Below, one piece after another: positions 26,100 to 35,317 of a DNA stretch of 64,000 nt (its first letter is position 1; each line of letters begins with the position of its first letter). Under the pieces are notes generated by a model. That model saw only the letters and a program-made list of their open reading frames with translations. It made no database searches and was not told where the DNA came from. A program made the translations under genes and the position numbers. Origin of the DNA: Cohnella mopanensis (GTDB lineage: Bacteria > Bacillota > Bacilli > Paenibacillales > Paenibacillaceae); NCBI RefSeq assembly GCF_022352055.1, contig NZ_JAKRWM010000004.1:558001-622000 (forward strand), in the 5' to 3' direction.

Positions 26100-26626
26100 G
26101 ATTCGAGGAGACTCTAATAGAGGGCGCCTATATCATTGACGTCGAGCCGATAGAGGATGAGAGGGGATTTTTTGCGCGAACATACTGTGTGAACGAGTTC
26201 TCTTCTCGCTCATTGCATACGACATTCGTACAAAGCAACATTTCGTATAATCGGCAGCGAGGAACCATCAGAGGAATGCATTATCAGGAAGCGCCATTTG
26301 AAGAGGTCAAGATCGTCAGTTGCACTCAAGGAAAATTGTTCGATGTCATCATTGACTTGCGGCCTACTTCTACTACATATCTGAAATGGATTTCCGTGGT
26401 ATTAAGTGCGGCAAATCGACGCATGTTGTATATTCCCGAAGGTTGCGCTCACGGATTTCAAACGCTGGAAAATGATACGCAAGTTTTCTATCAGATGGGC
26501 TCGATGCATGAACCTTGCGTCTCAAGAGGTATCCGCTGGAACGATGATCGATTTCATATTGAATGGCCGCTTAAGTGTGAAGTCATTTCAGAGAAAGATA
26601 CTAGTTATAAGGATTATCAACCATGA
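26096..26626 (+). CDS. RmlC-like sugar 3,5-epimerase
   Basis: A 176-residue cupin of the dTDP-4-dehydrorhamnose epimerase family. It contains DERGFFARTYC near residue 20, then RGTIRGMHYQ with the catalytic histidine, and YIPEGCAHGFQTL. The GTG start overlaps the previous stop (GTGA), with GAGGTGATC before it; a longer upstream start would run inside the methyltransferase gene. By context it likely acts at C-5 (or C-3) of a methylated CDP-4-keto sugar. Confidence 0.85.
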   Translation: MRFEETLIEGAYIIDVEPIEDERGFFARTYCVNEFSSRSLHTTFVQSNISYNRQRGTIRGMHYQEAPFEEVKIVSCTQGKLFDVIIDLRPTSTTYLKWISVVLSAANRRMLYIPEGCAHGFQTLENDTQVFYQMGSMHEPCVSRGIRWNDDRFHIEWPLKCEVISEKDTSYKDYQP

Positions 26627-27555
26627 AAAAAGTATTGATTACGGGAGCGAGCGGTTTTGTCGGGAAGCATGTCGTCGATGAACTTATCTTGAACGGCTAC
26701 GAGGTTCATGCTATAAGCAGACAGGATCATCCCGATACCGAAGGAACGAAGTGGCATAAATGCGATTTGTTTAGCGAACGGCAAGTCAAAGACTTATTGC
26801 AGCTTATTCGACCGGAATATTTAATGCACTTGGCCTGGGAAGCGACCCCCGGACAATACATGCGCTCATTAGAAAATTATAGATGGGTTCAAGCCTCGCT
26901 TGCTTTATTACGAATATTTCATCAAATCGGCGGGCAAAGAGCTTTGATCGCGGGAAGTTGCGCAGAGTATAAGTGGAACGGTGGAAGTCTGGAGGAATAC
27001 TCTTCCGATTTAACGTATGATTCCCCTTACGCAGCATGCAAAAACTACATGAGAGACTTATCTTTTCACTATGCACAACAAACATCGATGAGTCTTGCAT
27101 GGGGCAGATTGTTCTTTTTGTATGGTCCGCATGAACCGAAGAATAGGCTTGTACCTATGGTCATCAGCTCACTGCTTAACGAAGAGGATGCAAAATGCAC
27201 GGAGGGCAAGCACCGCAGGGATTTTTTGTTTGTAGCTGACGCGGCGGCAGCTCTCGTAGCGATATTAAGGAGTAATCAGAACGGCGTATTTAATATTGCA
27301 TCCGGAGATGCGGTAGAAGTGAGAAGCATCATTAATGATATTAGTCATCGATTGGGTAAAGCGAATCTGGTTCGATTTGGCGCGATTGCAAACCCGAACG
27401 AAGCGGATCAAGTTCAAGCCGATGTCACGCGATTACGATCTTTGGGATGGACTCCTAAAGTTGGGATTGGAGAAGGTCTAGATCGCACGATCCAGTGGTG
27501 GAGACAATGCTTGCAGAACAGGAGACAAGAGAGGAAGATTGAAGATGAAGTATGA
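26623..27555 (+). CDS. NAD(P)-dependent sugar epimerase/reductase (SDR)
   Basis: A 310-residue extended SDR protein. It has the cofactor loop GASGFVGKH at residues 7-15 and a YxxxK pair in SPYAACKNY near residue 145. By position it would reduce the 4-keto group to finish the CDP-deoxysugar; epimerisation is an alternative. It overlaps its upstream neighbour by four bases (ATGA). Confidence 0.82.
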   Translation: MKKVLITGASGFVGKHVVDELILNGYEVHAISRQDHPDTEGTKWHKCDLFSERQVKDLLQLIRPEYLMHLAWEATPGQYMRSLENYRWVQASLALLRIFHQIGGQRALIAGSCAEYKWNGGSLEEYSSDLTYDSPYAACKNYMRDLSFHYAQQTSMSLAWGRLFFLYGPHEPKNRLVPMVISSLLNEEDAKCTEGKHRRDFLFVADAAAALVAILRSNQNGVFNIASGDAVEVRSIINDISHRLGKANLVRFGAIANPNEADQVQADVTRLRSLGWTPKVGIGEGLDRTIQWWRQCLQNRRQERKIEDEV

Positions 27556-28324
27556 GATCGATACGGAGAAGAACACGATTACCTTTTCACTGGACAATGG
27601 AGAATCAAAGACGGAATCTTTATATTCAAGGAAAGGATTTGAAGCGATATCCGATCTTTGGGTTAAAGTTGGTTGGAATGAAAAGTATGTATATACCTTC
27701 AGTTGGATGGGAAGGCCGATTATTCAACTTCCGGAAGATATGTTGCGGATACAAGAAGTCATATACCGTACGAAGCCGGATGTGATCATAGAAACGGGGG
27801 TAGCCCATGGCGGTTCTTTGGTCTACTACGCGAGTTTGTGCAAACTTAACGGAAAAGGGAGAGTCATCGGCGTTGATCTGGAAATACGTCCGCATAATAG
27901 AAAAGCGATAGAAGAACATGAATTGTTCCCCTACATCGAGCTAATTGAAGGGAATTCGGTAGCCGATGATATCGTAGACCAGGTTAAGCGGCAAATAAAG
28001 CCAAATGAATCTGTTCTAGTCCTATTAGATTCCAATCATTCAAGAGAGCACGTGCTTAAGGAATTAGAAGCTTATCAGGCCTTTGTAACGTTGGGCTCTT
28101 ATATTGTGGCAACGGATGGAGTCATGCAGGATTTGTATGATGTGCCTCGTGGGCGAACAGAGTGGAAAGATGATAATCCTGTCGAAGCCGTTGCGGATTT
28201 TCTTGAGAAAAACTCTGATTTCGTTCTGGAAGTACCGCAGATCCCTTTTAACGAAAGCGAATTGCGAAATAACATTACGCATTGGCCGAACGCATGGCTA
28301 AAGCGAATTAAAGTAACGGAATGA
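27545..28324 (+). CDS. CmcI-like SAM-dependent methyltransferase
   Basis: A 259-residue protein of the cephalosporin-hydroxylase/rhamnosyl O-methyltransferase (CmcI) group. The SAM-binding segment VIIETGVAHGGSLVYYAS and the acidic metal-site region VLVLLDSNHS are visible. ATG 27545 is used, with AGAGGA upstream. The gene overlaps the reductase gene by 11 bases and closes the operon. It probably O-methylates the sugar. Confidence 0.78.
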   Translation: MKYEIDTEKNTITFSLDNGESKTESLYSRKGFEAISDLWVKVGWNEKYVYTFSWMGRPIIQLPEDMLRIQEVIYRTKPDVIIETGVAHGGSLVYYASLCKLNGKGRVIGVDLEIRPHNRKAIEEHELFPYIELIEGNSVADDIVDQVKRQIKPNESVLVLLDSNHSREHVLKELEAYQAFVTLGSYIVATDGVMQDLYDVPRGRTEWKDDNPVEAVADFLEKNSDFVLEVPQIPFNESELRNNITHWPNAWLKRIKVTE

Positions 28325-28340
28325 CCATAAGATTACAATG

Positions 28341-28372
28341 GCCAACGGATAAGTACGCCGTTGGCTTATGTT
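28341..28372 (+). terminator. Weak terminator after CDP-sugar operon
   Basis: GCCAACGG / CCGTTGGC inverted repeat (28341-28348, 28358-28365) followed by only a loose T-rich stretch. Confidence 0.35.
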
Positions 28373-28472
28373 TAAAGAATAACCTTTTAGGGTGATTTTT
28401 TTACTACAAATTTATATGTTACAACTCTATGAATTAAATTATCTAAAAATTCAAAATTATTTGCGGAATGTT

Positions 28473-28502
28473 TTGAAACGGTCGCCTAGGATGTGTTATT
28501 AT
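28473..28502 (+). promoter_or_regulatory. Candidate promoter of hpf
   Basis: TTGAAA at 28473, 18-base spacer, TATTAT at 28497-28502, followed by AAAGGAGG before the ATG. Confidence 0.55.
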
Positions 28503-28528
28503 AGAGTCATGCAAAGGAGGAGTGCCCC

Positions 28529-29092
28529 ATGAAATACAACATTCGTGGTCAACGTATGGAAGTGACAGATGCTTTGCGTGAGTACGTTGAGAAGAAACTG
28601 AGTCGCCTGGAGCGGTATTTTGAAGCACCTCCCCAATCCGATGTAAACGTAACCCTAAGTGTCACGAAAGGCCAACAGGCCGTCGAGGTTACGATCCCTC
28701 TTCCAGGTGCGTTACTTCGCGCCGAAGAGAAGAGAGAGGACATGTATGCATCCATTGACTTCGTAGTGGACAAACTCGAAAGGCAAATTCGCAAACACAA
28801 AACGAAAATCAATCGCAATTTCCGCGAAGCCGGATCGGCTAGAGCCCTCTTTAAGGAAGACTTCGGCAACGGAAATAGCGTGACGACTCTTACTAGAGAT
28901 GAAGAAGACGATTTAGAGCTCGTTCGTACGAAGCGCTTTAACCTGAAACCTATGAACGTTGAAGAAGCGATTCTTCAGATGAACCTAGTCGGGCATAACT
29001 TCTATGTTTTCGCTAACACGGAGACTAAGGATGTAAGCGTCGTATATCGTCGGAATGACGGAAAGTATGGATTGATCGAATCCGCTGAATAA
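28529..29092 (+). CDS. hpf: Long-form ribosome hibernation promoting factor
   Basis: Dimerises 70S ribosomes into inactive 100S particles in stationary phase. The 187-residue long form has the N-terminal RNA-binding domain (MKYNIRGQRMEVTDALREYVEKKL) and the C-terminal dimerisation domain (KRFNLKPMNVEEAILQMNLVGHNFYVF). It lies just before secA, as yvyD does in B. subtilis, with its own promoter and terminator. Confidence 0.95.
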   Translation: MKYNIRGQRMEVTDALREYVEKKLSRLERYFEAPPQSDVNVTLSVTKGQQAVEVTIPLPGALLRAEEKREDMYASIDFVVDKLERQIRKHKTKINRNFREAGSARALFKEDFGNGNSVTTLTRDEEDDLELVRTKRFNLKPMNVEEAILQMNLVGHNFYVFANTETKDVSVVYRRNDGKYGLIESAE

Positions 29093-29104
29093 ATAATAAA
29101 TCCT

Positions 29105-29137
29105 AAGCCTCGGCGCGTTGCTGCCGGGGCTTTTTTG
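29105..29137 (+). terminator. Intrinsic terminator after hpf
   Basis: AAGCCTCGGC / GCCGGGGCTT stem followed by TTTTT. Confidence 0.88.
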
Positions 29138-29219
29138 ATACTATCGGGTATAAAGACATAAGTTTTTCGATCTTTTGATAGTATTTTGTTGCACTTTCAT
29201 GATTTCCAGCTACCCTTCC

Positions 29220-29248
29220 TTGCCCCAATTTCTCCAAACTGATAAAAT
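29220..29248 (+). promoter_or_regulatory. Candidate SigA promoter of secA
   Basis: TTGCCC, 17-base spacer, TAAAAT, about 45 bases before the start codon. Confidence 0.5.
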
Positions 29249-29292
29249 GAGAAGATGTTGTTAGACCCGCGAGAGAGAGGGGTACATCCTAA

Positions 29293-31806
29293 ATGTTGGG
29301 ACTTGTCAAAAAAATATTCGGAGATGCCAATGAACGTGAGGTGAAACGCCTCCTCAAAACCGTTGACCAGATTAACGGTCTGGAGTCGACTATCGCCCAA
29401 CTAAGCGATGATCAGCTTCGCGAGAAGACGGAAGAATTCCGTGGCCGCATCGCCAAAGGCGAGTCCTTGGATGACATTCTTCCAGAGGCATTCGCAGTCG
29501 TAAGGGAAGCGTCCAAGCGCGTGCTGAACATGCGCCACTTTGACGTACAGTTAATCGGAGGTATGGTGCTGCATCAAGGCAAGATTGCCGAGATGAGAAC
29601 CGGTGAAGGGAAGACGCTCGTCGGAACTTTGGCCGTGTACCTGAATGCTTTGCAAGGCGAAGGCGTGCACGTCATTACGGTTAATGACTACTTGGCGCAA
29701 CGCGATAGTGCACTCATGGGACAAATTTATTCCTTCTTAGGCATGACCGTCGGTTGTAACCTGCATGGCCTTTCCCATGAAGAGAAGCAAGCTGCTTATG
29801 CTTGCGATATCACTTATGGTACGAACAACGAATTCGGGTTCGATTATTTGCGCGACAACATGGTGTTGTATAAGGAACAGATGGTTCAGCGTCCGCTCCA
29901 CTACTCCATCATCGATGAAGTGGACTCCATCCTTGTCGACGAAGCGCGGACCCCGTTAATTATATCCGGGCAAGCTCAGAAATCGACGGAATTATATTAC
30001 GCAGCCGATCGCTTAGTTAGCCGATTGACTGATACCGAAGATTTCACCGTAGATATCAAAATGCGCAGCGTTGCTCTTACCGAAGCAGGTGTAACTAAGG
30101 TAGAGCGTGCATTGAATATCGAAAACTTATTTGCTCATGAGCACGTGACGATGAATCATCACGTAAACCAAGCATTACGAGCTCGATTTATTATGAAACG
30201 CGACGTCGATTACGTCGTTCAAGAAGACGAAGTCGTCATTGTCGACGAATTTACCGGACGTCTTATGGCCGGTCGTCGCTATAGCGAAGGTCTTCACCAA
30301 GCCATCGAAGCCAAGGAAGAGCTCGAGGTACAGAACGAGAGTATGACTCTGGCGACGATTACGTTCCAGAACTACTTCCGGATGTATCAGAAGCTAGCCG
30401 GGATGACCGGTACAGCTAAGACGGAGGAAGAAGAATTCAAACGCATTTACGGACTGGAAGTCGTTCAAGTTCCGACGAACCGTCCGAACATTCGTCAAGA
30501 TATTCCGGATGTCGTCTATAAATCCGAGAACGGCAAGTACCGTGCGGTCGTAGAAGAGATCGTTCGCCGTCATGCAACTGGACAACCTGTGCTTGTCGGT
30601 ACCGTCTCCATCGAGAACTCCGAACGCATTTCGGAGATGCTTAAGAAAAAAGGCGTTAAGCATCAAGTGTTGAACGCCAAGTACCATGCAGAAGAGGCGG
30701 AAATTATCTCTAGTGCAGGTCAACACAGTGCCGTTACGATCGCAACCAACATGGCGGGACGCGGAACGGATATCTTGCTTGGAGATGGCGTAGCGGATAT
30801 TGGCGGTCTTCATATTATGGGTACAGAGCGCCATGAGTCCCGTCGAATCGATAACCAACTGCGGGGTCGTGCCGGTCGTCAAGGGGATCCGGGCTCGTCG
30901 CAATTTTACTTGTCCATGCAGGATGAGCTTATGCGCCGATTCGGAGCGGATAATATTATGGGGATGATGGAGCGTCTAGGATTCGACGAGGATTCTCCGA
31001 TCGAGAGCCGCCTGATCTCCCGTGCAATCGAATCTGCGCAGAAGCGCGTAGAAGGCAGCAACTTCGATACCCGCCGGATCGTTCTGCAATACGATGACGT
31101 TATCAATCTTCAGCGGGAGAAAATCTATGGAGATCGTCGGGCGATTCTAAATTCCGACAATATCCGCGAGATTGTTACCGCAATGGTTAGATCCGTTATC
31201 GGGCGTGCAGTCGATACTTACTGCTCGGATACGGACGTTCCTGAGGATTGGGACATGGACGGCCTAGTCGCCTATGCGCATCAGCATTTCTTGCCGGAAG
31301 ATCGTGTAACCAAAGAAGATTTTTGGGGCAAGGAAAAGGAAGAGCTTATAGAGTATCTCAACGAGAGCGTTGAGAAGTTATATGACGAGCGCGAAGAGTT
31401 GCTCACCATCGAAACGATGCGCGAGTTCGAGAAAGTCGTCGTTCTTCGTGCCGTGGATAGCAAATGGATGGATCATATCGACTCGATGGATCATCTGCGC
31501 CAGGGGATTCACTTACGCGCTTATGGCGGTAACGATCCGCTTCGCGAATATCAATTCGAAGGACACAATATGTTCCTCGCTATGATCGAGCGTATCGAAG
31601 AAGAGATCACGACGTATATCATGAAGGCGCAAGTCCATACGCCGCCTAAACGGGAAGCCGTTGCCGAGGGCCAAGCCGTCGACACGAAGGCGGAAGAAGG
31701 TCCCAAAAAGCCTAAAACCCGCGATGCAAGCGCAGTAGGACGCAATGATCCATGCCCATGCGGAAGCGGTAAGAAATACAAATTGTGTCACGGGCGCATA
31801 GACTAA
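29293..31806 (+). CDS. secA: Preprotein translocase ATPase SecA
   Basis: The motor of the Sec export pathway. It is 837 residues, with Walker [11 protein letters not shown] near 101-110, the DEAD-type [15 protein letters not shown] near 210, and motif [22 protein letters not shown] near 520. A C-terminal zinc motif [14 protein letters not shown] (SEC-C) binds SecB or ribosomes. The length is normal for Bacilli. The secA-prfB order is conserved. Confidence 0.98.
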   Translation: MLGLVKKIFGDANEREVKRLLKTVDQINGLESTIAQLSDDQLREKTEEFRGRIAKGESLDDILPEAFAVVREASKRVLNMRHFDVQLIGGMVLHQGKIAEMRTGEGKTLVGTLAVYLNALQGEGVHVITVNDYLAQRDSALMGQIYSFLGMTVGCNLHGLSHEEKQAAYACDITYGTNNEFGFDYLRDNMVLYKEQMVQRPLHYSIIDEVDSILVDEARTPLIISGQAQKSTELYYAADRLVSRLTDTEDFTVDIKMRSVALTEAGVTKVERALNIENLFAHEHVTMNHHVNQALRARFIMKRDVDYVVQEDEVVIVDEFTGRLMAGRRYSEGLHQAIEAKEELEVQNESMTLATITFQNYFRMYQKLAGMTGTAKTEEEEFKRIYGLEVVQVPTNRPNIRQDIPDVVYKSENGKYRAVVEEIVRRHATGQPVLVGTVSIENSERISEMLKKKGVKHQVLNAKYHAEEAEIISSAGQHSAVTIATNMAGRGTDILLGDGVADIGGLHIMGTERHESRRIDNQLRGRAGRQGDPGSSQFYLSMQDELMRRFGADNIMGMMERLGFDEDSPIESRLISRAIESAQKRVEGSNFDTRRIVLQYDDVINLQREKIYGDRRAILNSDNIREIVTAMVRSVIGRAVDTYCSDTDVPEDWDMDGLVAYAHQHFLPEDRVTKEDFWGKEKEELIEYLNESVEKLYDEREELLTIETMREFEKVVVLRAVDSKWMDHIDSMDHLRQGIHLRAYGGNDPLREYQFEGHNMFLAMIERIEEEITTYIMKAQVHTPPKREAVAEGQAVDTKAEEGPKKPKTRDASAVGRNDPCPCGSGKKYKLCHGRID

Positions 31807-31860
31807 CTAGGGATGCCATTCCTAAAGCCTTTGCACAAGATTTTATGAGGTGATTTCAAC

Positions 31861-32980
31861 ATGTTCGAGCTAGACGTATCCGTTAAGCAAGACCTTCGTG
31901 GAAACGCGAAGCGACTTCAGCAACTCAGGGGGTCTCTTTGACTTAGATCTGAAGAAAGAACAGATCGAGAACTACGAAGTCAAAATGAGCGATCCGAACT
32001 TCTGGGACGACAATGAGAAGGCTCAAGCCGTTATCGGAGAGATGAACGCGATCAAGGCGGTCGTCGACCAATTCGAGGGCTTGGCGAACGAGTGCCAAGA
32101 CTTGATGGATATGCTTGAGATTCTCGAAGAAGAGTCGGACGAATCGATGGCTACCGAATGGGCGGAGAGCGTCAAGGGTTTAACCGGCAAGGTAGATTCT
32201 TTCGAGCTTCAATTGCTGCTTAACCAACCATACGACAAGCTGGATGCCATTCTAGAGCTCCATCCTGGAGCTGGTGGAACCGAATCGCAGGATTGGGCCC
32301 AAATGCTCTATCGGATGTATACGAGATGGGCCGAGAAGCGCGGCTTCAAGGTCGAGTTGCTTGACTATCTTCCAGGCGACGAAGCGGGTATCAAAAGCGT
32401 GACGATCCTTGTTAAAGGACACAACGCTTACGGTTACCTTAAAGCGGAGAAGGGCGTTCACAGACTCGTTCGGATTTCTCCATTCGATGCATCAGGCAGA
32501 AGACATACCTCATTCGTTTCGTGTGACGTTGTTCCGGAAATTAACGACGATATTCAGATCGAAATCCGTCCCGAGGATTTGCGAGTCGATACGTACCGCG
32601 CAAGCGGAGCGGGTGGACAGCATATCAACAAGACGGATTCGGCCATCCGAATTACTCACTTGCCGACGGGGATTGTCGTAGCGTGCCAGACGCAGCGTTC
32701 CCAGATTCAGAACCGTGACAAGGCGATGAAGATGCTCCAGTCCAAGCTCTACGAGCTGAAGATCCAGGAGCAACAGAAGGAATTGGCCGAAGTGCGGGGA
32801 GAACAGATGGATATAGCATGGGGCAGCCAGATTCGCTCTTACGTCTTCCATCCATACAGCATGGTCAAGGATCACCGTACTTCCGTGGAGACTGGTAACA
32901 TAGGGGCGGTTATGGACGGAGACTTGGATTCCTTCATTGATGGATATTTGCGTAATCAAATTAAGCAAGAAGTACAATAA
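31861..32980 (+). CDS. prfB: Peptide chain release factor 2, with programmed +1 frameshift
   Basis: RF2 ends translation at UGA and UAA. The gene starts at ATG 31861 after GAGGTGATTTC and runs 26 codons to an in-frame TGA at 31939-31941. An internal Shine-Dalgarno-like AGGGGG and the slippery CTT-TGA-C precede the main frame, which continues from GAC at 31940. This is the classic autoregulatory RF2 frameshift, not a sequencing error. The product is about 372 residues. The UGA-reading tripeptide SPF ([14 protein letters not shown]) and the catalytic [15 protein letters not shown] are intact. Confidence 0.97.
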
Positions 32981-32988
32981 CAGCATCA

Positions 32989-33024
32989 AAGCCACAGGGG
33001 ATTACTCCTGTGGCTTATCTTTTT
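32989..33024 (+). terminator. Intrinsic terminator after prfB
   Basis: AAGCCACAGG / CCTGTGGCTT stem followed by ATCTTTTT. Confidence 0.88.
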
Positions 33025-33095
33025 GAATGGAACTAACCGGAACGGTAATTCTAACACGTAACGCCACACTACTCGTGATAGGAAGAGGAACATCC

Positions 33096-34010
33096 ATGTC
33101 TACTAACGATAATCAAACTCGATCCATCCCTACGATACCCAACCGAAGAACGACTCCCCGATTCTCGTCACGAACGAGAACGGTTTTTAGTTATGCACTC
33201 ATGCTCCTTGGTACTTTCTTCGTAGCGGCCAGCTTTAATTTGTTCCTGTTGCCCAATCAAATCGCTTCCGGAGGAGTATCGGGAATTTCCGTTATTCTCG
33301 ACACGCTTGCGGACATTAACCCGGCACTTACTCAATGGGCGCTTAATATTCCCTTCTTCATTGCTGGGGTAGTCGTTATGGGTAGGCAATATGCGCTTAA
33401 GACGGCGATCGGTTCCGTCGTGCTTCCGTTGTTTGTCTTGCTGACTTCACATTGGACGCCGCCCACTCATGATCCTCTTCTCGGTGCTTTATACGGCGGT
33501 CTGGGCGTCGGTCTAGGCCTTGGGCTTGTATTCCGGGGGAGAGGTTCGACCGGCGGTTTGTCCGTGGCGGCGCAGATTCTCCATCGTCTGCTCGGAATCC
33601 GTCTGGGACTCGCCGTCGCTGTGATGGACGGGCTTGTCATCATTTGCGCGGGACTATTCATTTCTCTAGAGAATGCTCTCTATGCGCTGATCGGCTTATT
33701 CGCTACAAGCAAAACAATCGATCTCATTCAGACCGGCTTCGAGAACTCCAAGGCGGCATTTATTATTTCTAAGCATCCGGATTTGGTATCCCATGCGATT
33801 CTGCATGAATTGGACCGGGGGCTGACAAAGCTCCAAGGGTTCGGCGGATATACGGGGGACGAGCGTCCGGTGTTGCTTGCCGTAGTCGGGCAGAACGAGG
33901 TGGTAAGGCTTAAGCTGCTTGTTCGGGATGTGGGCCCGGATGCTTTCGTTATCATTACAGATGCGGCTGAAGTGTTAGGAGAAGGGTTCCATGATGAGAG
34001 GCAATCCTAA
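33096..34010 (+). CDS. YitT-family (DUF161/DUF2179) membrane protein
   Basis: A 304-residue membrane protein of unknown function. Five or six hydrophobic segments lie between about residues 25 and 200, with the family motif NLFLLPNQIASGGVSGISVIL. A soluble DUF2179 domain closes it (KAAFIISKHPDLVSHAILHELDRGLTKLQG). ATG 33096 follows GGAAGAGGA; an earlier ATG at 33027 lies directly behind the prfB terminator and has no ribosome site. The equivalent gene (yvjA) also follows prfB in B. subtilis. Confidence 0.85.
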   Translation: MSTNDNQTRSIPTIPNRRTTPRFSSRTRTVFSYALMLLGTFFVAASFNLFLLPNQIASGGVSGISVILDTLADINPALTQWALNIPFFIAGVVVMGRQYALKTAIGSVVLPLFVLLTSHWTPPTHDPLLGALYGGLGVGLGLGLVFRGRGSTGGLSVAAQILHRLLGIRLGLAVAVMDGLVIICAGLFISLENALYALIGLFATSKTIDLIQTGFENSKAAFIISKHPDLVSHAILHELDRGLTKLQGFGGYTGDERPVLLAVVGQNEVVRLKLLVRDVGPDAFVIITDAAEVLGEGFHDERQS

Positions 34011-34040
34011 TGAAAATTCGGCAAGTAGTCAATCTAACCA

Positions 34041-34069
34041 TTGAATAAATAATACACCGGATGTATAAT
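34041..34069 (+). promoter_or_regulatory. SigA promoter of the arg operon
   Basis: TTGAAT (34041-34046), 17-base spacer, TATAAT (34064-34069). The leader to argC is about 155 bases and holds a small hairpin (TTATCC-TTTGC-GGATAA) but no T-box motif. Confidence 0.8.
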
Positions 34070-34075
34070 AATACA
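34042..34075 (+). promoter_or_regulatory. ArgR (AhrC) operator overlapping the argC promoter
   Basis: TGTATAATAATACA at 34062-34075 fits the ARG-box core TGNAT-WWWW-ATNCA at every position and covers the -10. A second, imperfect copy (TGAATAAATAATACA, 34042-34056) covers the -35. Paired boxes at this position imply repression by ArgR with arginine. Confidence 0.75.
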
Positions 34076-34234
34076 TATTTCTAATCTCGGACGCTTCGTT
34101 ACCGGCTTATCCTTTGCGGATAAGGACTTGACCATAATCCATTCTTTCATTCAGGGTCGTTATTAGGTACAATGAGGATGGTTTTGCCAAAAGCATGGTT
34201 ATGGCAAATGAACGTTATGCATGGGGGAGTTATT

Positions 34235-35287
34235 ATGAATTCAACATCAATCCGCGCGGCAATCGTCGGTTCTACCGGCTATGGCGGCGTCGAACTCATT
34301 CGTTTACTGCAATCTCATCCGAAGGTGACCGTTACGTCGGTCATTTCCTCTTCCAGCGCGGGAACGCCGATTGCCGAAGGTTTCCCTCATTTAACGGAAA
34401 TCCGTACGGATCTTCTTGATGGAATCGACATCGATGTAATCCGTTCCAAGGCGGATGTCGTATTCTTGGCGACCCCGCATGGCATTAGCATGAAGCTCGC
34501 GCCGCAGTTTCTGGAAGCGGGACTGAAGGTCATCGATCTGTCCGGCGATTTCCGCCTGAAATCGGGCGATGTGTATAAACAGTGGTACAAACACGAGCCG
34601 GCAGATGAGTCGCTTGTCGCACGAGCCGTATACGGTCTTGCCGAAGTATATGGCGAGCAAGTGTCGAGCTCCGATTTCATTTCCAATCCTGGCTGTTTCA
34701 CGACTTCCGCATTGCTCGGCTTGTATCCGGCCGTGAAGGCTGGCTGGATTAATCCGGACAGCATCATCATCGATGCCAAATCCGGCGTGTCCGGGGCGGG
34801 GCGGGGATTGAACCTTAGCGCTCATTATTCGGAGATTAACGAAAACTTCAAAGCTTATAAATTAAATAAGCATCAACATACGCCTGAAATCGAGCAAGTA
34901 CTGTCCGAAGCGGCGGGACGTCCCGTTATTACGACGTTCACGACGCATCTCGTTCCAATGACAAGGGGCATTATGTGTACGATGTATGCCACTCTTACGG
35001 AACAACGCGTAAGCTCGGAGTTCGTAGAGTTGTACCGTCAATTCTACGAGGGCCGCAAATTCGTCCGCGTGCGTCCGAATGGCAGCTGGCCTGCGACGAA
35101 GGAAGTATTCGGCACTAATTATTGCGATATCGGCTTCTCCGTAGATGAGAGAACCGGACGCATCACTATCATTTCGGTAATCGATAACTTGGTTAAAGGC
35201 GCTGCCGGCCAAGCCATTCAAAACTTAAACCTGTTGATGAACTGGGACGAGACGCTCGGCCTTCAGTTCACGCCGGTATATCCATAA
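34235..35287 (+). CDS. argC: N-acetyl-gamma-glutamyl-phosphate reductase
   Basis: Third step of arginine synthesis, reducing N-acetylglutamyl phosphate. 350 residues, with the NADP loop GSTGYGGVELIRLL and the catalytic cysteine in SNPGCFTTSALL near residue 150. ATG 34235 is chosen because GGGGGAG lies just before it; the longer frame from 34172 has no ribosome site. It is the first gene of argCJBDF. Confidence 0.95.
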   Translation: MNSTSIRAAIVGSTGYGGVELIRLLQSHPKVTVTSVISSSSAGTPIAEGFPHLTEIRTDLLDGIDIDVIRSKADVVFLATPHGISMKLAPQFLEAGLKVIDLSGDFRLKSGDVYKQWYKHEPADESLVARAVYGLAEVYGEQVSSSDFISNPGCFTTSALLGLYPAVKAGWINPDSIIIDAKSGVSGAGRGLNLSAHYSEINENFKAYKLNKHQHTPEIEQVLSEAAGRPVITTFTTHLVPMTRGIMCTMYATLTEQRVSSEFVELYRQFYEGRKFVRVRPNGSWPATKEVFGTNYCDIGFSVDERTGRITIISVIDNLVKGAAGQAIQNLNLLMNWDETLGLQFTPVYP

Positions 35288-35317
35288 TTCGCGGACGAGA
35301 GGAACGGACGAACAATC

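Noticed and set aside
31898-32980. prfB starting at GTG 31898
   Set aside because: The true start is ATG 31861 with a good ribosome site and a classic frameshift signal; the GTG is internal to the other frame.
34076-34234. T-box or riboswitch in the argC leader
   Set aside because: Only a small hairpin is seen, with no T-box sequence and no terminator; ArgR boxes explain the control.
34387-34825. Antisense open frames of 130-144 codons inside argC
   Set aside because: They have no ribosome site or family resemblance and mirror the codon bias of argC.
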